64,000 bases of DNA from Larus michahellis (lineage: Eukaryota; Chordata; Aves; Charadriiformes; Laridae): positions 62,001 to 126,000 of the forward strand of contig NC_133928.1 in the NCBI RefSeq assembly GCF_964199755.1, read 5' to 3'. Each line of letters opens with the position of its first letter. Within the stretch, counting starts at the first letter, position 1. The position numbers and the translations under genes were made by a program. This document shows, piece after piece, positions 1 to 16,029 of the stretch. The notes beneath the pieces were generated by a model. The model did no database searches and was not told the origin of the DNA. It was given only the letters and a program-made list of their open reading frames with translations.

Positions 1-14
1 TCCCCCCCCCGCAG

Positions 15-179
15 GTTCCAGGTCCAGCGCTGGCGGCGTTGGGGGAGGGGCGGGGGGGAGGGGCGCCCTGGCTGCCCCCCCCTCCCCTCCTCGGCCCCCC
101 CCGGCCCCTCCCCCACCCCCCCGGCGCCACCTTCCTCATGTTCCGCAAGCTGCAGCAGTGGGGGGAGGGGCTCCCCTAA
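15..179 (+). CDS. PPP1R35: PPP1R35, C-terminal coding exon (partial)
   Basis: This is the last exon of a plus-strand gene that begins left of the window. A C-rich tract and CAG acceptor (13-14) precede an open frame of 54 codons ending in TAA (177-179). The end reads ATFLMFRKLQQWGEGLP. Remembered human PPP1R35 ends DTFLMHRTLRRWEA, preceded by a Pro/Leu/Arg-rich stretch as here. PPP1R35 is a PP1 regulatory subunit linked to centriole elongation. In human it is also tail-to-tail with MEPCE, as here, which supports the call. The short match and proline-rich sequence leave some doubt. Confidence 0.75.
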   Translation, partial: VPGPALAALGEGRGGGAPWLPPPPLLGPPRPLPHPPGATFLMFRKLQQWGEGLP

Positions 180-207
180 TTACCCCACTGCCCTAATTAC
201 CCCCCCC

Positions 208-213
208 AATAAA
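208..213 (+). terminator. Poly(A) signal of PPP1R35
   Basis: AATAAA lies 29 bases after the PPP1R35 stop codon, giving a very short 3' UTR. Confidence 0.75.
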
Positions 214-229
214 TCCTCATTTCTAACCT

Positions 230-650
230 CTCTGGGGGGGGGGAAGGGGTGTTTGTGTGGGTCACGTGGGGTGGGCGGGGTCTCGCGTGAGGCCCCTCCC
301 ACTTTTGGAGGAGAATCCCATCATCCTTTGCGGGGGGGGGGGTGTGTGTTCCAAACTACAACTCCCAGCATCCCCTGCGGGTGGCTCCGCCTCCCCATCA
401 CCGTGGAAACGGGACAAACCATCGCGGGGGGGGGGGGCGGCAGATACGGACACCCTAGACAGTACCACTTGGGGGGGGGGGGGGGGGGACGGACGGACGG
501 ACATGGACAGGGACAAAACCCCCCAAAAACCGCCTTGGGGAGGAAGAGAAACAACGGCAGATAGAACCCCCCGGGCTGAGAACTCCCCAAAATTAGTGTT
601 CCCCCCCCCCCCCCCAAAAAAAAACCTGACACCGACCCCCCCTGACCAAT
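230..650. other. Gap between convergent PPP1R35 and MEPCE 3' ends
   Basis: No gene is seen. The stretch holds G runs of 9-16 and C runs of 15 or more. Overlapping open frames on both strands are low-complexity by-products. Confidence 0.6.
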
Positions 651-657
651 CGCGTTC

Positions 658-663
658 TTTATT
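658..663 (-). terminator. Poly(A) signal of MEPCE
   Basis: TTTATT on the plus strand is AATAAA on the minus strand, about 220 bases past the MEPCE stop. Confidence 0.7.
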
Positions 664-883
664 CCCTTCCCCCCCGGGCACAGATCAAACCACAGCAAAC
701 GCGGGGGGGGGGAGGGGGGAAAAACACCCCAACAGTGGGGGAGGGGCACACGCAGCCCCTCCCCCCGTTTGGCATCTTGGGGGGGTGGGGGGGGGGGGGC
801 ACAGGGAGGGGCTGCCCCTCTTCCCCCCCCGCTCCCCCCGGCAGGGCCTGCCCCACACTTGGGGGGCGCAGGGTCCGGGGGGT

Positions 884-3800
884 TCAGGAGGCGTCGCCTC
901 GTCCCTTGTGGAAGAGATAAATGGGCCGCTGGAAGCCTGGGGGGGGGGGAGGAGAGGTTATGGGGCGCCCCCTAAGTCCTTGTCCCCCCCCCACATATTA
1001 GGCAGGAACAGACCCACAGGAGACGCAGGCATCCAGGCCCCACATTTCACCCCACAGATTCCCCTTCCCTCAACCCAGCTGCCCCCCAACCACCCCCTAA
1101 ACTCCACAGATTTGGTGTCCCCCCACCCCCCAGGGGACCCAGGCATCCTGCCCCACACTTCACCCCACAGACTGCCCCCTTTCCCGCAAACCCAGGGGTC
1201 CACCGGCCCCCAAACCCCCCCCAAAACCCTCCAAATTCAGTGTCCCACCACCCCCAAACTCCCCAACCCCCCCGAATTCGGGGTCCCACCACCGCAGAAC
1301 CCCCCAGACCCCCCGCCACATTTGGGGTGCCCCACTTGTTAGGGACCTGCCCCACATCCCAATAGGGGACCCCAGACATCCGGACCCCACACTTCACCCC
1401 CCCAAAGACCCCTTTTCCTGTGAACCCAAGTCCATCCGCCCACCCCCACAATCACCCCCCACACCCCCAAACCCCCCCCCCCCAAATTCGGGGTCCCCCC
1501 CCACCCCCCACATCCCTCCCCACCTTTGGCCGCGTGCTGGGGGGTCCCCAACAATTCGTAGCTGTCGAACCCCACTTCGGGGGAGGTCAGGTAGGAGGGA
1601 AACTGCTCGGGCCGCAGCCGGATGCGCTGGTAGTTCCTGTAGGTCGTCTCCTGGAGAGAGAAGGGGGGGGGGACGACACACACAAAATAAGCCATAAACC
1701 CCCCAAAATGTGTGTCCCCCCCCCCCTCCATTCGCAGCCCCCCAGCGCTCACCGTCAGCCCCTTGCGCTTGCGGTAGGAGGCCCAGGGCTGGGGCTCCAG
1801 CAGCAGGAGCCCCCCCGGGCGCAGGTGCCGGTAAACGCGGCGGAAAAGGCGCTTGAGCCCCTCGTCCCCCCAGTTGAGCTGCACCCACTTGGTGAGCGAG
1901 AGGCAAAGCACCACGTCGAACTCGGGGCGCTGGGCGCGCACCCCCTCCTCCCGCTCCGGCACGTAGTTCCCCTGCGGGCATTAATTAGCAAGGGAGCAAT
2001 TAATTAGAGGGGGTTGGAGGGGGGGCGGGGGGGTATGGTGGTGGGGGGGGGGGGGGAAACGCAGGGAGAGGGGGGTTGGGGGGCACCAGCCCAGGGTGAG
2101 GCCGCTGAAAAGGGTGGGAGTGGGGATAATAATTAAGCAAGGGTTAATTAGGGAGCGTTCGTTAGGAGAGAGGAGAGGGGTGGGGGGAGAGGCACTGAGG
2201 GGGGGTTTGGGGGCAGCAACCCCGGGTGAACCCCACTGAAAGAGCCAGAAGTGGGAATAATAATTAAGAGAGAATTAATTAGGGGGGATTACGGGGAAGG
2301 GGACAAGCCATTTGGGTGGGGATAATAATTAAGGGGGGGCTAATTAGGGGGGAACTACTGGGGGGGGAGGGGGAGAGGGGTGTGAGAAGCGGCACCGAGG
2401 GGTTGGGGGCAGCACCCCAGGGTGAGCCCCAGTGAAGAAACACACACAAATAATTAGAGGGGAGTTAATTATGGGGCGGGGGGGGGGGGGGAAGGATGGG
2501 GGAGAGGCAGTGGGGAGGGTCTGGGGGGCAGTACCCCAGGGTGAGGCCCAGGGAAGTGGGGGGGGGGGGAAGGGGGGGGGGCACATGACCCACACTGAGT
2601 CCCACAGAGGGGTTTTTGAGGGGTGGGGGGCAGATATTGAGCCCCACTGAGGGAGCTGGGGGGGTACAAGCCCCACTGAGAGGTGGGGGGTTCTGAGCCC
2701 CCCAAACCCCCATGTGACACCCCCCCCAAAACCCATGTCCCTTCAAAACCCCTTCTGAGCCCCAAACCCCACTGTGAGCCTCCCAAGAGCCCTTGGGACC
2801 CCCCCAAACGCCACCGTGTCCCCCCCAGAAAAACCCTTGTGACCCCCTCAGACCCTCTCAAACCCCTTGGGACCCCCCCAAGCCCCTTCTGAGCCCGTAA
2901 AGCCCCACTGAGACTCCCCCCAAACCCCAACACGTCCCCCCCAAAACCCCCTCTGTGCCCCCCAAGACCCCTTGGGACCCCCTCAAGCCCCACTGAGATC
3001 CCCTCCAAATATCACTGTGCCCCCCCCAAACCCCACCATGTCTCCTGAAAAGTCCTTCTGAGCCCAAGACCCCTTGGGATCCCCCCAAATCCATCAACAT
3101 CCCCCAAGCCCCACTGTGAGCCCCCCCAAACGCCTTGTAACCCACTTCCCCGCAAAATCCCATCTGAACCCCCCCAAACCCCACTGTGAGCCCCCCAAAA
3201 CCCTTAATGACCCTCTCAAATATCGACCTCGTTAATATATGAACCCTTCTGACACCCCCCAAACCCCACTGTGAGGCCCCAAAAAACCCCTTTTGACCCC
3301 CTTAAACGTCCCCGAGTCCCTCAAACCCCACTGAGCCCCCCAAAAAACCCTTGTGACCCCCTCAGACCCTCTCAAACCCCACCTGAGCTCCACAAGACAC
3401 CTTGCAACCCGCCAAAATTCCCCTTGTGACTCCCTCAGACCCCCCCAAACCCCCTTCCAACCCCCCCCAAACCCCTCCGTGTCCGTCCCCCCCAACTTAC
3501 TGTGACAAAAACAACGTTGTGAGGGAAATCAGCAGCCCCGGGCCCGTCGGGGGGCAGGCGGGGGGCGGCGATGGGACCCCGACTGGCCAAGAGAGCGGCT
3601 GGAAAACCCTTCCGCCCCCCTCCTCCTCCTCCTGCGCCGTTCTCCCCTCCAGCTCCGGCCGCCGCTTCGGCTTGAATCTCCTCCGACAGATAATGCCGGA
3701 TATTTTGTCGGGCCGAACGGATCAACCCCCCATCAATGTCCAACCCCACCACCCGGGCGGGCCCCCAGCGTTTGGCGATGCTGAGGGTGAGGTGCCCCAC

Positions 3801-4649
3801 GTTGCACCCCACGTCCAACACCTCCTTCCCCGCGAACCACTCCGGCCTCATGGCTCGCAGCCGCCCGTCCTCGCAGTCGGGGTTGCGATAACCGTAGTAT
3901 TTGCAGTAATTGCCGTATTGGAACTTTCGGACTTGGTGACGTTGACGCTGTTGCTGGGTTTTTCCGGGGGGTTTGGGTTTTTCCGGAGGGGGGCGGGTTC
4001 CTTCCGATTTACTGCAAGTCCGTCGCCGTTTGCGATGGCGGCCGGGGCAGGCGGTGGCGGTGGCACATGGCGGCGGGGTGGCGGTGGGGACAGCGTGGGG
4101 ACAAGCAGCCTCATCGGTGACGGAGGCGACAGCGGCAACGGTGGCAGCAGCGGCTCCTCCTCGCTGTTGGCCGCGGTGACGATGGCGGCGGCGGGTGGTT
4201 TTGGCGGGGGAAGCCAAACGCAGCCCCTCGCCGGGTGCGTTGAGGCTGAGGGGATCGGTGATATCACGAGGGACCAATATCTCGACGGGGTCGCGACCGC
4301 GGGCGGGGAGGGGGGAGGACTGCGGGGTGCGGGCGTTGAGGGCCCGGCTCACCTCCTCGTCCAACAGACTGTTGAGGTTTAACGGATCGAAGATGTTTCC
4401 CCCTAAAAGGAACTCGGAGGGAAGCACCGGGCCGCATTCCGAAGCCGCCCGGCGACGCCGTTTCCAGGCCGGCTGTTTGGCCCCGCAGCTGCTTCGTCGC
4501 TTCCCTCCTCCCGCCGACCTGAAGCCGTTCCTCGGCCTGGGCGCCTCCACGGTGGGTGAAGCTTCTTCTTCTTCCTCCCGGCCTCCGGTAACGGCAGCAG
4601 ACGAAGAAGGAGGCGGCGGGACCAGGAAGGCCTCAGGCTCAGCCGCCAT
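884..4649 (-). CDS. MEPCE: MEPCE, 7SK snRNA methylphosphate capping enzyme
   Basis: Four exons: 4649-3501, 1971-1753, 1650-1524, 936-884, all GT-AG and in phase; 515 aa (human 689, with a longer N-terminal region). The enzyme uses SAM to methylate the 5' gamma-phosphate of 7SK RNA and stays in the 7SK snRNP that restrains P-TEFb. Exon 1 carries an Arg/Pro/Ala-rich N-terminus and the YCKYYGYRN block, then the SAM-binding motif [16 protein letters not shown]. Exon 2 has [20 protein letters not shown]. Exon 3 has [18 protein letters not shown]. The last exon ends [16 protein letters not shown], matching human FQRPVYLFHKARSPSH. The start is the Met of [14 protein letters not shown], 145 bases downstream of a minus-strand TATA motif. 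Intron 1 (3500-1972) is mostly tandem repeat. Confidence 0.97.
1979..2560. repeat. Tandem repeat with TAATTA islands, MEPCE intron 1
   Basis: Imperfect units of about 70-125 bases pair a G-rich arm (CAGCACCCCAGGGTGAGCCC type) with an AT-rich core holding AATAATTAA and TAATTA. Cores fall near 1980-2005, 2130-2150, 2260-2282, 2325-2348 and 2450-2472. Confidence 0.75.
2680..3480. repeat. CCCCAAACCCCACTGTGAG minisatellite, MEPCE intron 1
   Basis: Degenerate tandem units built on CCCCAAACCCCACTGTGAG and CCCTTGTGACCCCCTCAGA run up to the exon 1 donor. No exon is seen inside. Confidence 0.8.
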
Positions 4650-4685
4650 GGCGGGCCGCGCAAGCGCGCTGCGACCGCTTTCCCT

Positions 4686-4696
4686 TGCGCATGCGC
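4686..4696. promoter_or_regulatory. NRF1-type palindrome at MEPCE 5' end
   Basis: TGCGCATGCGC, a near-perfect NRF1 consensus, 37 bases upstream of the MEPCE ATG. Confidence 0.6.
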
Positions 4697-4792
4697 CGCC
4701 GCTAGGGGGCGCTGTTCCGCCCGGGGGAAGGGGGGACTCCTCCCGCGCCCGCCGCCCGCCCGCGAGTGCGGGAGCGAGGCGGCCGGCCGGAG

Positions 4793-4803
4793 TTTATATA
4801 AGC
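4793..4803 (-). promoter_or_regulatory. TATA box of MEPCE promoter
   Basis: The plus strand reads TTTATATAAGC, so the minus strand reads TATATAAA. It lies about 145 bases before the MEPCE start, which predicts a 5' UTR of about 115 bases. Two CCAAT motifs (around 4852 and 4883) lie further upstream on the MEPCE side. The core is close to symmetric, so it could also serve the plus strand. Confidence 0.6.
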
Positions 4804-4899
4804 GATAGGCGTGGCCACGATGCGCCACGCCTTCCTCCTCCGGGGGTGCCAGCCAATGGGAGAAGAGGCGGCGGGGGAGCGGGCCAATAGAAAGGAGGC

Positions 4900-5720
4900 C
4901 GCCGCTTTCCCCGCCACTCCTCCCGCCCCGCATCAAGGACCCCGGGCCTGAGGGGTGGGGATGGCCGCGGCGAGTGCCTGCGCGGATGGCAGGAAAAGAA
5001 GGGGCGGCCCGGGGGGAACGGAGAGGGGCGAGGGGCACCGGCGCGGGGAGAGGTGCGGGAGTGAGCGGGGCGCGGTGGGGGGGTCTTGGGGGGGGCGAGG
5101 GGGTTGAGGTGCGCGGCGGGGCAGGCGCGCTGTGGGCTCTTCCCCGGGGGGGGGCGGGGGGGCCTCGGAGCGCGCGCTGCTCGCCGGGATTTGGAGTCCG
5201 CGGGGCAGCCGCGCATGCGCAGCGCTGGGGCGAGCGCCTCCCTCCCTTGTAGGGCCGATCCCCCTCCACCCACCACCTCAACCACTCGCCCACGTCACCG
5301 CTCAGCTCATGACATCACTCGGCGATCCCTTCCCTCACCCCACTTCCCCCCCCACCCCACCCCCGCCGTTAACGGAGCGGCGGGGACCACGTGGGGCCGC
5401 CGCACGGCTCCCGCGGAGCAGCGCGCATGCGCGGAGCTCCGCCCCGGCGGCGCGTGACGGCGGTGCGCACGCACGAGCGGCCCCGCCCGCTCCCCCTGCG
5501 CACGCGCAGTAGCCCCTCATCCGCGGCGGGGGGGGCGGGGGAGCCGCGCGCATGCGTCGTGCCCGGCCTCGCCTCGCCCACGGCGCACGCGCATCCCCTT
5601 CCCCGCGCCGCGCGCGCGCATGCGCAGTGGGCGGGGCCGCCGGGCGGGAAGGCGGCGAGGTGGGGCGCGCGCCGCGACGCTCGCCTTCGTTTCTGTGGAG
5701 GTAAAAAAACCCAAAACTTT
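4900..5720. promoter_or_regulatory. CpG island with clustered NRF1-type sites
   Basis: No protein gene is supported. The region is dense in CpG. It holds six NRF1-like motifs (GCGCATGCGCA or GCGCACGCGCA) at about 5211, 5423, 5497, 5548, 5583 and 5616, and CACGTCA/TGACATCA elements near 5291-5316. A possible non-coding first exon ends at the GTGGAG/GTAAAA donor near 5700. It may belong to MEPCE or to an unseen plus-strand transcript. Confidence 0.6.
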
Positions 5721-5899
5721 CTAAATTGGTAAAAACCCTCCCCCCCCCCCCTCCCCCCCCGCTTCACCTCATGAAAATACAAACCCCCCCCCGGCCTCCC
5801 CCCCCCCCCCCCCCGGCTCCAACCCCTCCCCGAGCCACCCGCTCCGGCGGCGGCGCCTCAACCAGGCCCCGCCGGGCAGGTTCTGCCCCTTTTGGGGTG

Positions 5900-5905
5900 T
5901 TTATT
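5900..5905 (-). terminator. Poly(A) signal of ACTL6B
   Basis: TTTATT on the plus strand gives AATAAA on the minus strand, about 120 bases past the ACTL6B stop. Confidence 0.75.
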
Positions 5906-6022
5906 GAGGAGGTTTTTTAAATGTTTGGTTTTTTTTTCTCTCATAGACCCCGAAACGCCAACGGTGAGAGGAAAGGGGGGGCAGGGGGACTCCCCCGGAC
6001 GCCTGGGTCCCCCCCCCCCGCC

Positions 6023-11629
<5,607 letters not shown>

Positions 11630-11644
11630 GGCGGCGGCCGCGGG

Positions 11645-11663
11645 TTCAGCACTGGACAGCGCC
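11645..11663 (+). promoter_or_regulatory. RE1/NRSE-like site upstream of ACTL6B ATG
   Basis: TTCAGCAC, one base, then GGACAGCGCC. Both halves match the REST/NRSF element, but the spacer is two bases shorter than the canonical 21-mer. It ends 16 bases from the ATG of the neuron-restricted ACTL6B gene. Confidence 0.5.
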
Positions 11664-11696
11664 TGCCCGGGGTGGGCGGGGCCTTGACAGGGCAGA

Positions 11697-11905
11697 GCGC
11701 AGCCAATCAGGGCCCGCCCGGGAGGGGGTAGGCGGGGGCGGGAAAGAGGAAAGCGCAGCCAATCGGCAAGCTCCAGGGGTGGGAGAGAAGGGATTGGGGA
11801 GGGAGCGCAGCCAATCAGGGCGTGTCCGCGGGGGTGTTGGTGGAGGCAAAGGCGCTGGGAGCGCAGCCAATCAGCGGCCACCCACCGGGGCGCACGCTGA
11901 TTGGC
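11697..11905. promoter_or_regulatory. Array of GCGCAGCCAATCAG (NF-Y) motifs
   Basis: CCAAT boxes lie at 11703, 11759, 11811 and 11867 (spacing 56, 52, 56), each inside GCGCAGCCAATC. An inverted ATTGG lies at 11900. They sit 70-280 bases upstream of the ACTL6B start codon. Another CCAAT lies near 12090. Confidence 0.7.
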
Positions 11906-13100
11906 CGGCGTTGCAGACAATGGGGGCGGCTTAAAGGGACCGGCGCCTTTTAATAGTAAAGGGGGAGGGGGAGCACGACCCCCCCCCGGGGGACCCAGGT
12001 GTACGGGAGGGGCGTGGCTTAGCGGGGGCGTGGCATTTCCAGGACCCGGCGCTGGCTCCTCCCCCTGAGGGCGGGGCCAGCGGCAGCCACACCAATCGGG
12101 GGCTGGTCTCTCATCGAGCCCCGCCCCCAAATGGGTGTGGCTTCCTTTAGGCCTCACCCCCTGCACGGGGGGGGCCATGGCTTCTCTCCCCCCCCTCGTG
12201 CCTGGGAGTGGGGCAGGGGAGGCACCACCCTGGGGTTTTATGTCAAAATAACCCCAAAATGGCTCCAATTTGACCCAAACCTGGCCCTCCCCTTCCCCTC
12301 CAGCACCAACGTGGGGAAGAGGCTCTGCTATGGGGCAGCGGCAGCATTATGGGGCAGCCACTGTGGGGCAGCCCCATCCCGTCCTGCCGTGGGGCTGGGG
12401 TTTGTCTGTGGGGCAGCTGTGAGTCCATCCATGGGGCAGCGCCGTGGGCCAGCTCTGTGGGGCTCCCGGCTGTGGGGCAGTGCCGTGGGGCTCTTGGCCC
12501 CCAGGCGCCTCCCAGCCCCACATGAAGCCCCCCCCCCCCACCCCGACCCACACAGAGCCTCCTGAACCCCTCCAGCCCCTCACATGCTGGTTGTCGTCTA
12601 CCTCCAATCCCCACAGCTGCCCCATAGCTGCCCCACAGCCCCTCCATCCCCAGCCCTCCTCCCATTCTGAGGGGGTCGTCGGTTTGTCCACATCCTCCCC
12701 AGCCCCATAGTTGCCCAACAGCTCCCCCAACCCCAGCCTACAGCCCCACAGCCACTCCCGCAGCCCCACAGCTGCCCCACAGCCTTCCCCAGCCCCAGCT
12801 CCCCTCTCATTCTGAGGGGGTTGTCGTCCGTCCGTGTCCTCCCCAGCCCCATAGCTGCCCCATACCCACCCACCCCCCGGTATCCCGGATGCTGCGGTCG
12901 CTGCGCAGCACCAGGAGGGGGCGCACCGAGACGGGGAATAGCCCTGGGGGCGTGGTCTAGTGTTTGGGGGCGTGGCTTAGCGAGGGGGCGGGGTCGTGTG
13001 TGAGGGGGCGTGGTTTAAATGGGGGCGTGGCTTGGAGGGGGCGGAGCCGCGCCGTGCGGGGGGTTTCGGGGGGCGTGGTTCAGTGGGGAAGGGGCGGGGC
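11906..13100. other. ACTL6B-POP7 intergenic region
   Basis: No coding exon is supported. It holds GGGCGTGGCTT-type boxes (12005-12130, 12945-13110). Two copies of a block reading TCTGAGGGGGT(C/T)GTCGTC... lie about 145 bases apart (12665 and 12810). GNB2 and GIGYF1, which lie between these genes in human, are not recognisable here. Confidence 0.6.
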
Positions 13101-13104
13101 TTAG

Positions 13105-13166
13105 CCGAGGGGCGGGGCCGCGCCCCCGGAAGCGGAAGCGGCTGCTGTGGACGGGACAGCGGCGAG
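13105..13166 (+). promoter_or_regulatory. POP7 promoter and non-coding first exon
   Basis: CCCCCGGAAGCGGAAGCGG (paired ETS-type sites) is followed by a short exon ending GGCGAG with a GTGCCG donor at 13167. A CAG acceptor at about 14180-14181 leads into the POP7 coding exon. Two exons with all coding in the second is also the human POP7 structure. The exact transcription start is not visible. Confidence 0.6.
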
Positions 13167-13189
13167 GTGCCGGGGGGGGGGCAGGGAGG

Positions 13190-14130
13190 GGAATGAGGCC
13201 TTATGTGGGGTTTATAGGGGTCTGGGGGGTTTATGGGTGGTCTGGGGGGCTGCCCCGGGGACGGTGGGGGATCTATGGGGATGCCCGGGAGTCTCTGGGG
13301 CGCTGCGGGGAGTCTGTGGTGCTCCGGGGAGGGGGGGGGGCGTTGTAGGGGCCTATAGGGTGTCTGGGGGGGTTATGGGAGGCCTATAGGTGGTCTGGGG
13401 GGGCTGCCCGGGGACTGGGGGGGGATCTATGGGTCTGCCTGTGGGGCGCTGCGGGGAATCTATGGTCTATGGTGCTCCGGGGGGGGTCTGTAGGGTTCTA
13501 TAGGGGGTCTGGGGGCGTTATGGGAAGCCTATAGGTGTCTATAGGGAGTCTGTGAGGGAGCTGCCCGGGAGTCGGCGGGGGGGGGGTTGTCTCTGTGGTG
13601 CTCCGGGGGGGGGCCAAGAGAGGCCTATAGGGTTCTATAGGGGGGCTGGGGGGGTTATGGCAGTCCTGTAGGGGGCTATTGGGGGGCTGCCTGTGGGACT
13701 GGGGGGTGCTGCAGGGGGGTCTGTAGGGGTCTATAGGTTCTATGGGGGCCTAGGGGGCTTATGGGCTGTCTATGGGGGGGGCTGTGGGGGATCTATGGGG
13801 CTGCTCGGGGGGTTTATAGGGGTCTGTGGGGCTGCCTGGTGGTCTGGGGGAGGGTCTATAGGAGTCTATAGGGGGTCTGTGGGGCTATGGGGGGTCTGTG
13901 GGGCTCATGGGGGGGTCTGTGAGGCTTGTGGGGGGGTCTATAGGGGTTCCATGGGGCTGGCTGGGGGGGGTTATGGGGGTCCCTGGGGGGGTGTCTAGGA
14001 GGGGTTAGGGCTTTTGTGGGGGGGTTATAGGGGTCTAAAGTGGGTTATGGAGGTTGGGGGGGGGTCCCTGAGGAGGTCTCGGGGGGTTACGGGTGTTGGG
14101 GGGGTCCTTGGGGTGGTGAGGGAGGTCGAG
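13190..14130. repeat. GGGGTCTATAGGGG repeat, POP7 intron 1
   Basis: Degenerate G-rich tandem units alternating TCTATAGGGG, TTATGGG and GCTGCCTGGGG. No exon is seen. Confidence 0.85.
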
Positions 14131-14182
14131 GGGATCCATAGGTCCCCCTGACACCCCCCCCCCCTCCGTTTCTCCCCCCAGA

Positions 14183-14761
14183 ATGTCCTCAGGCCACCCA
14201 GCAGCACCCTCAGCCCCCCCGGGGGGGTCACCGGCCACAGGGGGTGGTGACCCCCACCCCCCCCGCCACCACCCCCGCCGCCGCCGGGGTCCTGCCCCCC
14301 GCCCCCCCTCCCTCAGCACGTCCTCCCCCCCATCTTCCATGGCCCCCCCCGGCGCCGATATCTTTGTGACGGCCCGGACGGATTTCCGAGCCCAGCTCCG
14401 ACGTTGCCAACGGCTCCTGGCGCCGGGGGGGGGCAGGGGGGGTCCCCATGTGCCCCCCCCGGGGGAATTGCGCCTCCACGGCCTGGGCCTGGCCGTCCCC
14501 CGCGCCATTAATTTGGCTTTGCAGCTTCAAGCGGGGGCCCCCGGGGCCCTGCGGCTTCACGCCAGCACCTCCTCCGTCACCCTGCCCCCCCTGGGGACCC
14601 CCCCGCGGCGACGCCGGGGACCCCCCCTGGGACGGGGGGAGGAAGAGGAGGGGGGGCTGGAGGAGGAGGAGGAAGAGGAGGAGGAAGAAGGAGAGACCCC
14701 CCGGCTCCGCCATAACTCGGCCATTCACATCAGGGTCTGCCGGGAGGCGCCCTGTGCTTGA
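14183..14761 (+). CDS. POP7: POP7 (Rpp20), RNase P/MRP Alba-fold subunit
   Basis: A single coding exon of 192 codons (human 140). POP7 pairs with RPP25 to bind the P3 arm of RNase P and RNase MRP RNA, enzymes of tRNA and rRNA processing. The Alba core reads DIFVTARTDFRAQLRRCQRL, then HGLGLAVPRAINLALQLQAG, and ends NSAIHIRVCREAP. Human has DIYVNMKTDFKAQLARCQKL, HGLGLAINRAINIALQLQAG and NSAIHIRVFRVTP. The extra length is a Pro/Ser-rich N-terminus and an acidic Glu run (about residues 153-170). The first ATG after the acceptor was chosen; a second in-frame Met at 14339 is possible. Confidence 0.95.
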   Translation: MSSGHPAAPSAPPGGSPATGGGDPHPPRHHPRRRRGPAPRPPSLSTSSPPSSMAPPGADIFVTARTDFRAQLRRCQRLLAPGGGRGGPHVPPPGELRLHGLGLAVPRAINLALQLQAGAPGALRLHASTSSVTLPPLGTPPRRRRGPPLGRGEEEEGGLEEEEEEEEEEGETPRLRHNSAIHIRVCREAPCA

Positions 14762-15099
14762 GGGGGGGCACCCCGAGGGGTGCTGGGGGGAGCCACACTG
14801 GGGGGGGGGGGGGGGGTGTCTCTCCAAAGGGTTGGGGGGGGCGCTCCTTGGGGTCTTATGGATCATCCTGGGGGGGCACCTTGAGCTGTCGGGGGGCACC
14901 CTGACGTTGGGGGGTGGCACCCTGAGGTGTGGGGGGGGCTCCTTGGGGTGTTACGGGTCACCCCGAGGTGATGGGGGGGCACCCCAAGGGGTTGGGGGGC
15001 ACCTCGAGATGATGGGGGGCACCATCTGCAAGGACCCCCCCCCTCAAACCGCCCTGGAACACCCCAAGGGGGTCTGGAGAGGACTTGGGTTGTCGTGGG

Positions 15100-15910
15100 C
15101 TCCCGGGCAGCCCGGAAAGGCCACCACGAGCCAGGGCCACCACAAGCCACTGTGACCCACCGTGAGCTGGAGCCACTGTGGTCTGGGGCCACCAAGATGC
15201 CACCAAGGAGCTGGGGCCACCAACAAGTCAGGGCCACCGTGAACTGGAGCCACTGCAAGCCACCAACAAGCTGGGGCCACCGCAAGCCACTGTGACCCAC
15301 TGTGAGCCGGGGCCATCAACAAGCCACCAAGGTGTCACCAAGGAGCTGGGGTCACCAGTGAACCGGGGTCACCATGAACTGGGGCCACCGCGAGCCACCA
15401 CAACCCACCATGAACTGGAGCCACCACAGGCCACCAAGGAGCTGGGGCCACCAACAAGCCACCGTGACCCACGGTCAGCTGAGGCCACCGTGACCTGGGG
15501 CCATCAACGGGCCACCAAGATGTCACCAACGAACCAGGGCCACCGTGAGCTGCAGCCACCAAGGAGCTGGGGCCACCAAGATGCCACCAGTGAACCAGGG
15601 TCACCGTGAACTGGGGCCACCACAAGCCACCACAACCCACCATGAACTGGAGCCACCACAGGCCACCAAGGAGCCGGGGCCACCAACAAGCCACCGTGAC
15701 CCACGGTCAGCTGAGGCCACCGTGACCTGGGGCCATCAACGGGCCACCAAGATGTCACCAACAAACCGGGGCCACCAACGAACCAGGGCCACCGTGAGCT
15801 GCAGCCACCAAGGAGCTGGGGCCACCAAGATGCCACCGCTGAGCTGGGGCCACCACGATTCGGAGCCACTGAGGTGCCACTAAGGAGCCACCAATGCTCT
15901 GGGGCCACCA
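15100..15910. repeat. CCACCAAGGAGCTGGGGCCACC minisatellite, 3' of POP7
   Basis: Tandem units of about 22-30 bases (GGGGCCACCAACAAGCCACC, GTGACCCACGGTCAGCTGA) with a higher-order copy: the block near 15420-15560 recurs near 15650-15800. Confidence 0.9.
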
Positions 15911-16011
15911 AGACCCTCAATGACACCCACCCCCACCCCCCCCCCCAACAAAGGACCTGCCCGTCCCCCCACGCCCCCCCCCCCCAGGGGACCCGGGGGA
16001 GGTGACACCCC

Positions 16012-16017
16012 AATAAA
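16012..16017 (+). terminator. Poly(A) signal, probably POP7
   Basis: This is the first AATAAA seen after the POP7 stop. It implies a 3' UTR of about 1.25 kb that includes the minisatellite. It lies 1.7 kb before EPO. Confidence 0.5.
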
Positions 16018-16029
16018 TCCGGTGACATC

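Noticed and set aside
253-1342. 361-codon frame downstream of PPP1R35
   Set aside because: Runs through the MEPCE 3' UTR, last exon and an intron antisense; Pro/Gly low complexity.
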